A stretch of 64,000 nucleotides of DNA, taken from the NCBI RefSeq assembly GCF_003058325.1, contig NZ_CP028843.1, positions 1,231,501 to 1,295,500 of the forward strand. Direction: 5' to 3'. The notes beneath the pieces are model-generated. The model saw only the letters and a program-made list of their open reading frames with translations. It was not told the DNA's origin and searched no databases. Positions 33,705 through 46,531 of the stretch are shown here, piece after piece; position 1 is the first letter of the stretch; every line of letters begins with the position of its first letter. A program made the position numbers and the translations under genes. Source of the DNA: Methylobacterium currus (GTDB lineage: Bacteria; Pseudomonadota; Alphaproteobacteria; Rhizobiales; Beijerinckiaceae).

Positions 33705-33954
33705 TCGAAGCCGATCGGCTCGGCCGAGGCTTGGTCCCGCAGCCGATCGAACGGCTCCAGATCCGCCTCCGTCAGACCCGCCTCGCGGCCGACCGAGGCC
33801 AGCAACGTGCCGAGCTTGACGCGATGCGTCGGGCGCACGGCCGCTTCGAGGTTGTCGCGCATCTCGGCCTCCATGCTGCGACCCTGCTGGGCTGCACGGA
33901 CCTTCAGGGGCGATGCGCCTCGTCGGAGAGATTGCGAATGGTGACGGTGGGCAC
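33701..33954 (-). pseudogene. Frameshifted VapB/FitA antitoxin
   Basis: VPTVTIRNLSDEAHR is a typical FitA ribbon-helix-helix start. At CATCGCCCCTGAAG one base is missing; restoring it gives ALKVRAAQQGRSMEAEMRDN (family-typical) and then EAAVRPTHRVKLG to IGFE. The stop overlaps the toxin GTG (GTGA), the usual operon layout. Confidence 0.83.
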
Positions 33955-34051
33955 GACGGCGCGCCTCGGCGACAGGGATGATGATCGCAACCCACGTGAT
34001 CTGACATCATCATGCGAAGCATCGATCCACAACGCGAGCGGACACCCGAGC

Positions 34052-34085
34052 AAAAAAAGGCGCGGCCCCGATCGGGGCCGCGCCT
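34052..34085 (-). terminator. Rho-independent terminator of the rpsO-pnp unit
   Basis: Stem AGGCGCGGCCCC / GGGGCCGCGCCT with loop GATC, followed on the minus strand by a run of seven T. Lies 50 bp after the pnp stop. Confidence 0.93.
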
Positions 34086-34135
34086 CAACAGAAGCAGGCG
34101 GAGACCCATCCGGCCTCCGCCCTGAGATCAGCCGA

Positions 34136-36316
<2,181 letters not shown>

Positions 36317-36535
36317 GCCTTCCTGCGGTCCGGGAGAGCGGCGCCAGCGCAAGACGGCGAGGGGCTCTTCTGTCGAGAGCCACCGGCGATCCTGCCCTGG
36401 CGGTCGCGGCCCGCATGTCTCGCGGGTCCCGGAAAGTGGGCGGCCGGACCCATTCCGGCCCACCCGGAACGAGGGGATGTGAGGCCCCTCGCGAAAACGC
36501 GGCCCGGACCGGTGCCCGAACCGCGTGAACCCGCC

Positions 36536-36805
36536 TTAGCGGCGGATGCCGAGGCGCTCGATGAGGGCGCGGTAGCGGGCCTCGTCCTTGCGCTTCAGGT
36601 AGTCGAGGAGCGACCGGCGCTGCGACACCAGCTTGAGCAGGCCGCGGCGCGAGTGGTTGTCCTTGGTGTGGGTCTTGAAGTGCCCGGTGAGGTTCTGGAT
36701 CCGCTCGGTGAGGATCGCGACCTGCACCTCCGGCGAGCCGGTGTCGGCTCCGCCGCGGGCATGTTCCTTGATGAGCGCGGTCTTGCGCTCCGCCGTGATC
36801 GACAT
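36536..36805 (-). CDS. rpsO: 30S ribosomal protein S15
   Basis: 89 aa, exact family length. [59 protein letters not shown] and [10 protein letters not shown] are diagnostic. GAAAGGA lies upstream of the ATG. The 219-bp gap to pnp contains GC-rich inverted repeats (around 36438-36468 and 36471-36493) that may act as partial terminators or RNase processing sites, as known for rpsO-pnp elsewhere. Confidence 0.97.
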   Translation of the reverse strand: MSITAERKTALIKEHARGGADTGSPEVQVAILTERIQNLTGHFKTHTKDNHSRRGLLKLVSQRRSLLDYLKRKDEARYRALIERLGIRR

Positions 36806-37108
36806 CGCGTGTCCTTTCAGGTGGTACGGGTTCATGAAGCGCGGCCTCGAGGACCGCCTTTCCGCGCGGGGCTTGGCCGGGCCGGGATGTCGTCCAGCGC
36901 GGTCTGCCAAGGCGAAAAACCTCGCCGTGCGAGGGCGAGGGTGGCGAACCTCTACACGAAACCGTCCGACCCCGCCACTCCCCCTCGGCCGATCCCCCTG
37001 CGCGCGGTTTCGTCACGCCCAAGGCGACCGGTGGCGAACGGCCGAGGTCGAACCCGGGGTACCCCCGAGCAGTTTGCCCGCCATTCCCCATCCAACGAGG
37101 TTATCTCC
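36806..37108. promoter_or_regulatory. Divergent intergenic region between rpsO and the DUF892 gene
   Basis: 303 bp holding the rpsO leader and the start of the DUF892 transcript. It contains a CCTCGCCGTGCGAGG hairpin and a GGGGTACCCCC palindrome. No clear -35/-10 pair or extra gene was found. Confidence 0.4.
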
Positions 37109-37657
37109 ATGACCGCGACCGCGACCGCGGACCGGACCGGCACGGCCACCAACGAGACCGTACAGTCGATCTACGTCACCGCCCTGCGCAACACTCACGC
37201 CCTGGAGAAGCAGGCGGCGCAGATGATCCAGCGCCAGATCGAGCGCTACGAGAACTATCCCGAGCTGTCGCAGGCCCTGCGGATGCACAAGAGCGAGACC
37301 GACCAGCAGGTCACCCGCCTCTCCGACCTGCTGCACGGTCATGGCGAAGACCGCTCGCTGCTGAAGGACGTGGTGACCCAGACGGTGGGCAACGTCGCGG
37401 CGCTGGTGCACAGCGTGACGAGCGACGAGGTCCTGAAGAACCTCTACACCGACTACTCGGTCGAGACCTACGAGATCGCCGCCTATACCTCGCTGATCGC
37501 GCTCGCCGAGGAGGCCGGGCACCAACGGGACGTCGAGACCCTGCGCCTGTCGCTCCGGGAAGAGGAGCGGATGGCCGAGGCCGTGTTCAAGCAGATCGTG
37601 CCGGTGACGAAGGAGTATGTCGCGCGGGAGGTCAGGGGCGAGAAGGCGGACCGGTAA
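37109..37657 (+). CDS. YciE/YciF-type ferritin-like protein (DUF892)
   Basis: 182 aa. A four-helix ferritin-like domain with carboxylate/histidine ligands spaced as in DUF892: ALEKQAAQMIQRQIERYENY, MHKSETDQQVTRL, YEIAAYTSLIALAEEAGHQR and LREEERMAEAVF. Members are stress-induced diiron proteins. The N-terminal 15 residues are a Thr/Ala-rich tail. Isolated gene, ending in a hairpin at 37669. Confidence 0.85.
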   Translation: MTATATADRTGTATNETVQSIYVTALRNTHALEKQAAQMIQRQIERYENYPELSQALRMHKSETDQQVTRLSDLLHGHGEDRSLLKDVVTQTVGNVAALVHSVTSDEVLKNLYTDYSVETYEIAAYTSLIALAEEAGHQRDVETLRLSLREEERMAEAVFKQIVPVTKEYVAREVRGEKADR

Positions 37658-37668
37658 GCAGTTCGCAA

Positions 37669-37704
37669 GAGGCCGCCGGGCGCGCGTTCGCGCCTCGCGG
37701 CCTC
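37669..37704. terminator. Hairpin between convergent DUF892 and xthA
   Basis: GAGGCCGC and GCGGCCTC enclose a nested GCGCG / CGCGC stem. No T-run; the position between convergent genes supports a terminator role. Confidence 0.55.
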
Positions 37705-37754
37705 ACGTCGTTCGACGTCGCGATCCAACTCGGAGCGATCCTCCCGCTGCGCTT

Positions 37755-38564
37755 CTACAACTCAAGCTCCACCGTCACCGGCACATGGTCCGACGGCTTC
37801 TCCCAGGCCCGCGTATGCCGCGCCACCGTCACCGCCTTCACGGTATCGGCCAGATCCGGGGTGACCCAGATGTGGTCGAGGCGCCGGCCCTTGTCGGCCG
37901 CCGCCCAGTCGGGCGAGCGGTAGCTCCACCAGGTGAAGATCTTCTCCGGCGGCGGGCGCAGGTGGCGCATGGTGTCGACCCAGCCGGCCTCGCCCCTCAG
38001 GGTCTCCAGGCGCTCGGTCTCGATCGGGGTGTGGCTGACCACGTCGAGGAGTTGCTTGTGCGACCAGACGTCGTGCTCCAGCGGCGCCACGTTGAGGTCG
38101 CCGACGAGGATCGCCGGGCCGGAGGGGCGGCGGCCGCCCCAGGCGCGCAGCTCGTCCATGAAGGAGAGCTTGTGGGCGAACTTGTCGTTGAGCGTAGCAT
38201 CCGGCACGTCGCCGCCGGCCGGGACGTAGAAGTCGTGGAGGGCGATGCCGGCGGCGGCCCCGGCCTCGGGACCGAGCACCGCCGAGATGTGGCGCGCGTC
38301 CTGGCGCTCGCAGAAGCTCATCACCTCGCGGGTGACGAGCGGCAGGCGCGAGAGGATCGCGACGCCGTTATAGCCCTTCTGGCCGGCGAAGACGACGTGC
38401 GGATAGCCGAAGCCCTGCAGCTCCTTGAGCGGAAAGCGGTCGTCCGGGCACTTGGTCTCCTGGAGGCAGAGCACGTCGGGCTTCGCCTCGTCGAGGAAGC
38501 GGCGCACGAGGTCGATGCGCAGGCGGACCGAGTTGATGTTCCAGGTGCTGACGGTGAGGCGCAA
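37755..38564 (-). CDS. xthA: Exodeoxyribonuclease III
   Basis: 269 aa from a TTG start (no ATG or GTG precedes the conserved LTVSTWNINSVRLR). Endonuclease/exonuclease/phosphatase fold with LCLQETKCPDDRFP (metal Glu), GVAILSRLP, ILVGDLNVAP (Asp-x-Asn) and RLDHIWVTPDL plus KPSDHVPVTVEL (catalytic Asp-His). Abasic-site endonuclease and 3'-5' exonuclease in base-excision repair. xthA-lolA-ftsK is a conserved alphaproteobacterial order. Confidence 0.94.
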   Translation of the reverse strand: MRLTVSTWNINSVRLRIDLVRRFLDEAKPDVLCLQETKCPDDRFPLKELQGFGYPHVVFAGQKGYNGVAILSRLPLVTREVMSFCERQDARHISAVLGPEAGAAAGIALHDFYVPAGGDVPDATLNDKFAHKLSFMDELRAWGGRRPSGPAILVGDLNVAPLEHDVWSHKQLLDVVSHTPIETERLETLRGEAGWVDTMRHLRPPPEKIFTWWSYRSPDWAAADKGRRLDHIWVTPDLADTVKAVTVARHTRAWEKPSDHVPVTVELEL

Positions 38565-38600
38565 CGGTCGGGATCTCGAAGGTAGGAGTTGATACCGCAG

Positions 38601-38628
38601 CGCCCTCGAACGGACTCGTTCGAGGGCG
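38601..38628. terminator. Perfect 12-bp hairpin between lolA and xthA
   Basis: CGCCCTCGAACG, loop GACT, CGTTCGAGGGCG. No T-run. It separates the two minus-strand genes. Confidence 0.6.
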
Positions 38629-38725
38629 CTGGCTAAGCCCGACTGGGCGCCGGCGCTGTTGCGCCGAACGCGTTGCCGTCGACATGTCGATGGCAAGGCA
38701 CACCGGCAAAGCACACCGGCACGAA

Positions 38726-39682
38726 TCAGTTCGGGCGGGCCTGCTGCATCTTGGCTTCCAGCTCCTTGTCCACCGCCCGGCCGTAATTGATGACGAACAG
38801 CATGCCGTCGACGGCGCGGCCGCGCTGGAGGTTGGAGAGCAGCACGGTGGTCTGGTAGCCCTGCGGGTCGGTGATCCGCCACTGGCTCAACGTCTTCATC
38901 GCGTCGTCGAAGTAGAGCGCGATGCGCGAGGTGCCGCCCAGCGTCGAACGGTCGTCGAGGACGATGCGGATGCCGCCGGGCTCGGCCGCGATGTCGGTGA
39001 CGGTGAGGTCGCGGGCGAGGTCGATCTTGTCCCGCAGCAGGAATTTCAGCGGCGTCTGCGAGATGAAGTAGAGATCCTGGGTCGCCAGCTTGCGATCGCG
39101 CACCGCCACCGAGGTGCCGTCGGCGATCACCTCCAGCGTCGAGGGCTGGTCGTAGTCGAAGCGCAGGCGGCCGGGCTTGGCGAGGGTGAGCTTGCCGCCG
39201 ATCTTGCGCCCGTCGGCGCCGATCTGGACGAAGTTGCCGGTCAGCGTCGTGACGCCGTTGAAATAGGCGTTGGCGCGCTCGATCACCGCGGCCGGGTTGG
39301 CGGGATCGACCGCCGCGGCGGTGGTGACGGCGGCGACCTGCGGGGCCGGCCGTCCCCCTTCCGTCGTGGCCGGAACGGCGGCGGTCTCGACGGGTTCGGG
39401 CGGGAGCGCCTTGCCGCCGCCGAGGGAGGCCGGCCGGCGCGGCGGCAGGGGCGCCTTGGCGGAGGGGCCGGTCGCCGGGGCCTGGCCAACCGCTGGGGCT
39501 TGGCCGGGAGCGCCCGCCTCCGGCTGCGGGACCTCGGCGGCCGGGTCCTTGCGGCCGAACAGACCGTCGAGGAACGACGACACCTGCGCCTTCGCGGGCG
39601 TCGCGCTCAGCAGGGCGGCGACCGAGAGCGCGGCGCCGAGGGACACCGCGCGGAGCGGGCCGGAGCGGGGACGGCCGTTCAT
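38726..39682 (-). CDS. lolA: LolA-like outer-membrane lipoprotein carrier protein
   Basis: 318 aa, longer than typical LolA (about 200). A signal peptide (ALSVAALLSATPAKA) is followed by a 90-residue Pro/Ala-rich spacer. The LolA fold is in the second half (AYFNGVTTLTGNFVQIGADG, GRLRFDYDQPSTLEVIADGT, LYFDDAMKTLSQWRITDPQG). It carries lipoproteins across the periplasm. It lies between ftsK and xthA as in other alphaproteobacteria. Confidence 0.9.
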   Translation of the reverse strand: MNGRPRSGPLRAVSLGAALSVAALLSATPAKAQVSSFLDGLFGRKDPAAEVPQPEAGAPGQAPAVGQAPATGPSAKAPLPPRRPASLGGGKALPPEPVETAAVPATTEGGRPAPQVAAVTTAAAVDPANPAAVIERANAYFNGVTTLTGNFVQIGADGRKIGGKLTLAKPGRLRFDYDQPSTLEVIADGTSVAVRDRKLATQDLYFISQTPLKFLLRDKIDLARDLTVTDIAAEPGGIRIVLDDRSTLGGTSRIALYFDDAMKTLSQWRITDPQGYQTTVLLSNLQRGRAVDGMLFVINYGRAVDKELEAKMQQARPN

Positions 39683-39831
39683 CGGCAGGGTTCTCCGTGT
39701 GGGCGAACGGGGAGGGATGGGGCCGCGCCGGCACGCCGACGCCGCACCGTCCCGGGAAGCTGGTGTGCCGCAGGGGGCCGGTCCGGCCATAGAGCCGTCC
39801 CCTGTGGCGAATATGCGACGGCGTGGGGGGC

Positions 39832-42800
39832 TCACGCCTCCTCGGCCCCGGGCTGGGGCGCGGGCTCGATCAGGATCTCGCGCTTGCCGGCATGGTTGGC
39901 GGGGCCGACGATGCCCTCGCGCTCCATCCGCTCCATCAGCGAGGCCGCCCGGTTGTAGCCGATCTGAAGACGCCGCTGGATGTAGCTGGTGGACGCCTTC
40001 TTGTCCCGCAGCACCACCGCCACCGCCTGGTCGTACAGGTCGGCCGTCGGGTCGCCGAAGCTGCCCTGGTCCATGACCGGGGTGTCCTGCGCCGTGGCCG
40101 CGGCCTCCTCGGCCTCCTCGTCCGCCGTGACCGCCTCGAGATAGGAGGGGCGGCCCTGGCGCTTGAGGTGGGCGACCACCTGCTCGACCTCGTCGTCCGA
40201 GCAGAACGGCCCGTGCACCCGGGTCGTCCGGCCGCCGCCCGCCATGAACAGCATGTCGCCCTGGCCCAGGAGCTGCTCGGCGCCCATCTCGCCCAGGATC
40301 GTCCGCGAGTCGATCTTCGACGTCACCTGGAACGAGATCCGGGTCGGGAAGTTCGCCTTGATCGTGCCGGTGATCACGTCCACCGACGGGCGCTGCGTCG
40401 CCATGATCAGGTGCAGGCCCGCCGCCCGCGCCATCTGGGCCAGGCGCTGGATCGCCCCCTCGATGTCCTTGCCCGCCACCATCATCAGGTCGGCCATCTC
40501 GTCGACCACGATCACGATGTAGGGCAGGGCGGAGAGGTCCATGACCTCGTCCTCGTAGACCGCCTCGCCGGTCTCGCGGTCGAAGCCGGTCTGCACCGTG
40601 CGGGTGATCACCTCGCCCCGCGCCCGCGCCTCCGCCACCCGGGCGTTGAACCCGTCGATGTTGCGCACGCCGAGGCGCGCCATCTTCTTGTAGCGCTCCT
40701 CCATCTCGCGCACCGCCCATTTGAGGGCGATGACCGCCTTCTTCGGGTCGGTGACGACGGGCGAGAGCAGGTGCGGGATGCCGTCATAGACCGACAGTTC
40801 CAGCATCTTCGGGTCGACCATGATCAGGCGGCACTCCTCCGGCTTCATGCGGTAGAGGAGCGACAGGATCATGGTGTTGATGGCGACCGACTTGCCCGAG
40901 CCGGTCGTGCCGGCGACCAGCAGGTGGGGCATGCGGGCCAGATCCGCGATGATCGCCTCGCCGCCGATGTTCTTGCCGAGGCAGAGCGCGAGCTTCTGCT
41001 TGGTCTCGGTGAAGACCGGCGAGGTCAGGAGCTCGCGCAGGTACACCGTCTCGCGCTTGAGGTTCGGCAGCTCGATGCCGATGGCGTTGCGGCCCTGGAC
41101 GACGGCGACGCGGGCGGAGATGGCGGACATCGAGCGGGCGATGTCGTCGGCGAGCGAGATGACGCGGCTCGACTTGGTGCCGGGGGCCGGCTCCATCTCG
41201 TAGAGCGTCACCACCGGCCCCGGGCGCACGGCCAGGATCTCGCCGCGCACGCCGAAATCCTGGATCACCTGCTGCAGCTGGAGGGCGTTGTCCTCCAGCA
41301 TCTCGGGATCGAGGTTGCTGCCGTCCGATTCCCGCGGCTCGGCCAGGAGGTCGACCGAGGGCAGCTCGTAGGGCGCCTCGACGCCGCGGGCGGCCTGGCG
41401 CAGCGGGATCGTGGCGATGGGCGCCAGGATGTCGTCCTCGTCGTCCCCGTCCTCGTCGGCATCGAGGCCGAGGTCGCAATCGAGGCCCGCCGTGCCGATG
41501 ACCAGGCAGTGCGGCTCCGCGACCGGCATCTCCGCCGCCGCGGGCGACCAGGACGGCGCCGTCGCGACGGAGTCCGGCTCGGGGGCCGGAGCGGCGGGCG
41601 GCACCGTCTGCTCAGCAACCGGCACGGATTGCGCCGCGGGCGGCACCGGGACCGACGCGACCGGCGCCGGGTGGGAAGCAACCGGCACCGATTGCGTCGC
41701 AATCGGCAGGATGATGCGCGGCGGGCGCGGCGGGGAGGGCAGGGTCGGGGCGGGCGGCTGCGCGTTGAGGCGGCCGGTCGGCACATAGACGAAGGGGTGC
41801 GTCCCTCGCGGCGCGCCAGAGGACGTGGATTCCGCAGCCGGCTCCGCCGCAGGCCGATCCTCGGCGGACGCGACGGTCGTCACGGCCGGCAGGGCCTCGG
41901 GCTGAGTCACCGGCAGCACGTCCGCGGCGATGAACGACCACGGCACCGGCGCGAAGGCCAGGGAAGCGGCGGGAAGGACGGGCGCGGCGGCAGGCACGAC
42001 CATGTCCTCGACCGCGGCCTCGACTTGGACCACGTGTTCGAGGGCGGCGAGCGGCAGCGGCGCGGCCGAGGGCTCCACCGGCACGGGCAGGGACGCCGTC
42101 TCCGCGAGGGGGGCGTAGGTGAGAGCCAGCATCGGGGCGGGCGCCGGCAGCAGGATCGCGGCCGGCGGCCGATCGGCCGCGACGTCCCGCTCCGCGGCGA
42201 CCGCCTCGTCCGCGGGTATGCTCACCGCCGGGACGACCTCCATCGCCGCCTCGGCGCCCGTCTGGGCGACGGGCTCGGGCGCAGGCGGCAAGGCCTGGGG
42301 AGGCAAGTCCGCGGGATACAAGTCCGCGGGATAGAGGTCCTCCGGGGGCAAGCCCACGAGAGGGACGTCCGGCGGCAGGTCCGCCGCGGACGCGACGTCC
42401 AGCGGCCTCTCGGTCGGCGGCGTGGGCGCGGCGGCCACGACCGGCTCGTCCGTCACGGCGACGGCCTCGGCGACCGGCTCCTCCGCGTCGGGCTCCGGGA
42501 CCGGCCGGTTGTCCTGCTCCGCGGCGGTCGGCAGCGGGCGGGTCCAGTCGTGCTGGAGCAGGCGGTCGAGGGTGTAGACCGGGCGCGGCGGCAGGGAGCG
42601 CAGGTGCGAGACGTCGACCGGCACCAGGATGGCGCTGTTCGGCACGTCGAAGACCTGAGCCGGTGCGACCGGCGCCTCGGCGGCGCCGGTCGGCGCCGGG
42701 GCCGAGCCATCGGGTGCGGGGGACGGGGTCTCCGCGGGCGCGAGGGCGTCGGGAGCGACCACCTCGGGCGCGGCAGCGGCGGCCGGCCCCTCTCCGGCCG

Positions 42801-44307
42801 GGATCGCCGCGGATTCGGGGATCTCGTGAGCGACGGCCTGGATGGTCTCGGCAACCTCCTGAATGGTCTCCGGGGCGACGTCCGCGGCCGTCTCCGCCGT
42901 GGCGGCGACGGCGGGGTCGATCATCGTGACGGGCCCGGCATCGGAGGCCTCCACCGCGACGGAGGCCTCGGGCGCGGGCGCCGCCTCGCCGGCCGCGACC
43001 TCCGGGGACCCGATCTCCGGCGACGGAGCCTCGGCCTCGGGCACGGCCTCGGTCCGCGCGGTCTCCTCCTGCGGATGGCGCAAGAGATGGTCCGGCGTGC
43101 GGGTGAAGCGCACGCCCGGCGGCAGGACGAAGGGCTGACGCCACAGGGGCACCGCGGCGGCGGCCGCGGCGGCCTCGGCTTCGATGCGGGCCGCTTCGGC
43201 CTCCGCCCGGGCCGCCTCGGCAGCGGCGAGCTCGGCGGCGGCGCGGGCGGCCGCCTCGGCCTCGGCGGCGCGCCGAGCCTCCTCCTTCTCCCGCAAGGCC
43301 TGCTCGCGCCGGCGATGGCGCGCCTGCAGCACGTGGTCGGGCGTGCGGGTGAAGCGCACCCCGCTCTCGGCGGGACGCTCGGGCGACCGCTCCTGCGACG
43401 AGGGCCGGGGACCTGCCTCCGGTGCCACGGCGGAGGGCTCCGCGTCGCGGCGGCGCGCGCGGGTCAGCACCGCGCGGGCCGGGCCGGCGGCGGGAATCGG
43501 CATGGTCCAGCCGCCTTCAGGCATCAGGGCCGGGTCCGGCGCCCAGGTGGAGGATGCGGCGCGGCGCGGGGCCGTCGCCTCCGGGGCGACCACGACGGTC
43601 GGGGGCGCCAGGAGATCGGGCTCCACCGGGAGATCAGGCGGAAGAACGGGGTCTCGCGCGTAGACCCGGGACGGCTCGGCCGGCAGGGGCGGGGGGACAT
43701 CCTGGGGCAGGAAGTCAGGGGCCGGGACCTCCCGGGATGGAGACATCTGCGACCGGGGATCCTGTGGCCAGGCCTGCGCTGCGCCGACAGGCTCTCCCGC
43801 GCGGCGGGCCTGCGCGCCGCCATGGGCCACGGGCGGCACCGACGCCGGGGCCGGGCGGGCGGCGGGCGGCACGGGCCAGGAGGGTGGGGCCGGCTCCGGC
43901 ACGGGCGCCGGATCCGGCGCCCAGCCTTGCGCCGGGGCGGCCTGAGACGACGGGGCCGCGGCCCGCTCCGGGCGCGGGGCGGGGCTCGGAGCCGGGGCGA
44001 AGGGGCTCTGGGTCCACGGCTCGGGCGGCGCCGCCGGCGCGACGCCGGGCTCCGGCGCGCCGGGGCGCACCAGGGCGTCGGCCATCCAGCTCGGAGTGGC
44101 GCGCCGGCTCAGGGTGTAGTCCCGCTGGGCGGACGGGGGCGCAGGCGGCGCGAAGCGGCGGGCCAGGAGTGCCCGCAGGCTCATCACCGTCTGCGCGAGG
44201 ACGCCGAGGGGGCGCTCCCGGCGCTCGGGCGTGCGGAGATGGTCGCGCACCCGCTGGGGCGCGCGCGGCGAGGAGTCGGAGAAGGGTGGCCGTCCCGATT
44301 GTCTCAT
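39832..44307 (-). CDS. ftsK: FtsK/SpoIIIE DNA translocase with a very long, membrane-free N-terminus
   Basis: 1491 aa from MRQSGRPPF (an ATG 15 codons upstream is possible). The motor is in the last third: Walker [13 protein letters not shown] near residue 1135, Walker [15 protein letters not shown] near 1265, and a winged-helix gamma domain ([20 protein letters not shown]) near 1440-1485 for KOPS reading. The first ~970 residues are Pro/Ala/Glu-rich with no stretch hydrophobic enough for the usual four membrane helices. Two near-identical motifs [12 protein letters not shown] occur (near 43340 and 43100), with a weaker [14 protein letters not shown] (42570). Function in chromosome dimer resolution is inferred from the motor. 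Confidence 0.93.
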   Translation of the reverse strand: MRQSGRPPFSDSSPRAPQRVRDHLRTPERRERPLGVLAQTVMSLRALLARRFAPPAPPSAQRDYTLSRRATPSWMADALVRPGAPEPGVAPAAPPEPWTQSPFAPAPSPAPRPERAAAPSSQAAPAQGWAPDPAPVPEPAPPSWPVPPAARPAPASVPPVAHGGAQARRAGEPVGAAQAWPQDPRSQMSPSREVPAPDFLPQDVPPPLPAEPSRVYARDPVLPPDLPVEPDLLAPPTVVVAPEATAPRRAASSTWAPDPALMPEGGWTMPIPAAGPARAVLTRARRRDAEPSAVAPEAGPRPSSQERSPERPAESGVRFTRTPDHVLQARHRRREQALREKEEARRAAEAEAAARAAAELAAAEAARAEAEAARIEAEAAAAAAAVPLWRQPFVLPPGVRFTRTPDHLLRHPQEETARTEAVPEAEAPSPEIGSPEVAAGEAAPAPEASVAVEASDAGPVTMIDPAVAATAETAADVAPETIQEVAETIQAVAHEIPESAAIPAGEGPAAAAAPEVVAPDALAPAETPSPAPDGSAPAPTGAAEAPVAPAQVFDVPNSAILVPVDVSHLRSLPPRPVYTLDRLLQHDWTRPLPTAAEQDNRPVPEPDAEEPVAEAVAVTDEPVVAAAPTPPTERPLDVASAADLPPDVPLVGLPPEDLYPADLYPADLPPQALPPAPEPVAQTGAEAAMEVVPAVSIPADEAVAAERDVAADRPPAAILLPAPAPMLALTYAPLAETASLPVPVEPSAAPLPLAALEHVVQVEAAVEDMVVPAAAPVLPAASLAFAPVPWSFIAADVLPVTQPEALPAVTTVASAEDRPAAEPAAESTSSGAPRGTHPFVYVPTGRLNAQPPAPTLPSPPRPPRIILPIATQSVPVASHPAPVASVPVPPAAQSVPVAEQTVPPAAPAPEPDSVATAPSWSPAAAEMPVAEPHCLVIGTAGLDCDLGLDADEDGDDEDDILAPIATIPLRQAARGVEAPYELPSVDLLAEPRESDGSNLDPEMLEDNALQLQQVIQDFGVRGEILAVRPGPVVTLYEMEPAPGTKSSRVISLADDIARSMSAISARVAVVQGRNAIGIELPNLKRETVYLRELLTSPVFTETKQKLALCLGKNIGGEAIIADLARMPHLLVAGTTGSGKSVAINTMILSLLYRMKPEECRLIMVDPKMLELSVYDGIPHLLSPVVTDPKKAVIALKWAVREMEERYKKMARLGVRNIDGFNARVAEARARGEVITRTVQTGFDRETGEAVYEDEVMDLSALPYIVIVVDEMADLMMVAGKDIEGAIQRLAQMARAAGLHLIMATQRPSVDVITGTIKANFPTRISFQVTSKIDSRTILGEMGAEQLLGQGDMLFMAGGGRTTRVHGPFCSDDEVEQVVAHLKRQGRPSYLEAVTADEEAEEAAATAQDTPVMDQGSFGDPTADLYDQAVAVVLRDKKASTSYIQRRLQIGYNRAASLMERMEREGIVGPANHAGKREILIEPAPQPGAEEA
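42304..42333. repeat. Perfect 15-bp tandem duplication in ftsK
   Basis: CAAGTCCGCGGGATA occurs twice head to tail, encoding a repeated DLYPA unit in the disordered N-terminal region. Confidence 0.9.
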
Positions 44308-44464
44308 GGTGCCGAATGGTGTGTGGGCGGCCCGCGGCCGCGTACGTGGCACCAGTTAGGCACGGCATCGTTAACGCCCGATTAGGCACGGGAGCCGGTA
44401 CCGGCCGGCGCGCGGGCGCGTTAAGGACCAGGGGTATTTCCGGCGAGACGAGGCTGTCTGCGCG

Positions 44465-46507
44465 ATGTTTCGATCCCTCTACCGGCACGGCTTCGCCCGC
44501 GTCGCGGCCTGCGTCGGCCGCAGCCACATCGCCGATCCGGACGCCAACGCGGCCGAGATCCGGCTCCTGGCCGAACGGTGCGACCGGGACGGCGTCGCGG
44601 TGGCGGTGTTTCCGGAACTCTGCCTGTCGGGCTACGCCCTCGAGGACCTGCTGCTGCAGGAGACGCTGCTGGACCAGGTCGAGGCGGCGCTCGGCGCCCT
44701 CGTCGAGGCCAGCCGCGGGCTGATGCCGGTCCTGGTCGTGGGCGCGCCCCTGCGCCACCGCAACCGGATCTACAACACCGCCGCCGTGATCCATCGCGGC
44801 CGGCTGCTCGGCGTGGTGCCGAAGAGCTACCTGCCGAACTACCGCGAGTTCTACGAGAAGCGCCACTTCGCCTCCGGCGCCGGGGTGACGGGCGAGACGA
44901 TCCGGACCGGCGGGATCGAGGCGCCGTTCGGAACCGACCTCCTGTTCCCGGCGGAGGATCTGCCCGGCCTCGTCCTCGGGGTCGAGGTCTGCGAGGACAT
45001 GTGGATCCCGGTCCCGCCCTCGGCGCTCGCCGCGCTCGCGGGCGCCACGGTTCTCGCCAACCTCTCGGGCAGCCCGATCACCATCGGGCGGGCGGAGAGC
45101 CGGACGCTCCTGTGCCGCTCGGCCTCGTCCCGCTGCCTCTCGGCCTATATTTATGCGGCGGCGGGCCCCGGCGAATCGACCACCGACCTCGCCTGGGACG
45201 GCCAGACCGCGATCTACGAGGATGGCGAGGTGATCGCCGAAGGAGCGCGCTTCCCCGCCGAGCCGCAGGTGACGCTCGCCGACATCGACCTCGACCGCCT
45301 GCGCCAGGAGCGCGCCCAGATGGGCAGCTTCGAGGACAACCGGGTGGCCCTGATGCCCGGGGCGCCGGCCTACCGCCGGGTGTCGTTCCGGGTGGCGCCG
45401 CCCGAGGCGGATCTGGGCTTCCACCGCAATGTGGAGCGCTTCCCCTTCGTGCCGGCCGATGCCAGGCGCCTCGCCCAGGATTGCTACGAGGGCTACAACA
45501 TTCAGGTCGCCGGCCTCGTCCAGCGCCTGCAGGCGATCGGCACCCGCCGCGTCGTGATCGGCATCTCGGGCGGGCTCGATTCGACCCACGCGCTGATCGT
45601 GGCGGCCCGCGCCTTCGACCAGCTCGGGCTGCCGCGCTCGGACATCCTCACCTACACCATGCCGGGCTTCGCCACCTCGGACGAGACCAAGGGCAACGCC
45701 CACCGGCTGATGGCCTCGCTCGGCACCCGCGCGGCCGAGCTCGACATCCGTCCGGCCGCCCGGCAGATGCTGACTGACATGGGCCACCCGTTCGGGCGGG
45801 GCGAGGAGGTCTACGACGTCACCTTCGAGAACGTCCAGGCGGGCCTGCGCACCGACTACCTCTTTCGGCTCGCCAACCAGCACGACGCGATCGTGATCGG
45901 CACCGGCGATTTGTCGGAGCTGGCGCTCGGCTGGTGCACCTACGGCGTCGGGGACCAGATGTCCCATTACGCGGTCAATGCCGGGGTGCCCAAGACCCTG
46001 ATCCAGCACCTGATCCGCTGGGTGATCGCGTCGGGCCAGTTCAGCCCGGAGGTCGGCCGCACCCTGGAGGCGATCCTGGAGACCGAGATCTCGCCCGAAC
46101 TGGTGCCGGCGCGGGAGGGCGAGACGATCCAGAGCACCGAATCGAAGATCGGTCCCTACGCGCTGCAGGACTTCAACCTGTTCTACACGCTGCGCTACGG
46201 CTACCGGCCCTCGAAGATCGCCTTCCTGTCGCTGATGGCCTGGGAGGATGCCGCACGCGGCCCCTGGCCGCCCGGCTTCCCGGAGGCGAAACGGGGGACT
46301 TACGCCCTGCCGGAGATTCGGGCCTGGCTCGCGGTGTTCCTGCGCCGCTTCTTCGGCTTCAGCCAGTTCAAGCGCTCGGCCCTGCCGAACGGCCCCAAGG
46401 TGGCGGCGGGCGGCGCGCTCTCGCCCCGGGGGGACTGGCGCGCGCCGTCGGACGGCAACGCCCGCGCCTGGCTCGACGAGCTGGAGCGCAACGTCCCGCA
46501 CGGATGA
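44465..46507 (+). CDS. nadE: Glutamine-dependent NAD+ synthetase
   Basis: 680 aa, the long two-domain form. The N-terminal glutaminase (nitrilase fold) has E51 ([10 protein letters not shown]), K120 ([12 protein letters not shown]) and C176 (GVEVCEDMW). The C-terminal synthetase has the PP-loop [11 protein letters not shown] and [20 protein letters not shown]. It amidates deamido-NAD to NAD in the last step of NAD synthesis. Divergent from ftsK (157 bp between starts). Confidence 0.96.
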   Translation: MFRSLYRHGFARVAACVGRSHIADPDANAAEIRLLAERCDRDGVAVAVFPELCLSGYALEDLLLQETLLDQVEAALGALVEASRGLMPVLVVGAPLRHRNRIYNTAAVIHRGRLLGVVPKSYLPNYREFYEKRHFASGAGVTGETIRTGGIEAPFGTDLLFPAEDLPGLVLGVEVCEDMWIPVPPSALAALAGATVLANLSGSPITIGRAESRTLLCRSASSRCLSAYIYAAAGPGESTTDLAWDGQTAIYEDGEVIAEGARFPAEPQVTLADIDLDRLRQERAQMGSFEDNRVALMPGAPAYRRVSFRVAPPEADLGFHRNVERFPFVPADARRLAQDCYEGYNIQVAGLVQRLQAIGTRRVVIGISGGLDSTHALIVAARAFDQLGLPRSDILTYTMPGFATSDETKGNAHRLMASLGTRAAELDIRPAARQMLTDMGHPFGRGEEVYDVTFENVQAGLRTDYLFRLANQHDAIVIGTGDLSELALGWCTYGVGDQMSHYAVNAGVPKTLIQHLIRWVIASGQFSPEVGRTLEAILETEISPELVPAREGETIQSTESKIGPYALQDFNLFYTLRYGYRPSKIAFLSLMAWEDAARGPWPPGFPEAKRGTYALPEIRAWLAVFLRRFFGFSQFKRSALPNGPKVAAGGALSPRGDWRAPSDGNARAWLDELERNVPHG

Positions 46508-46531
46508 TCGCCAAAAACTCCACGGGAGTAT

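Noticed and set aside
39823..44385. Plus-strand open frame of 1520 codons
   Set aside because: Complete shadow of ftsK on the other strand, with no recognisable domain.
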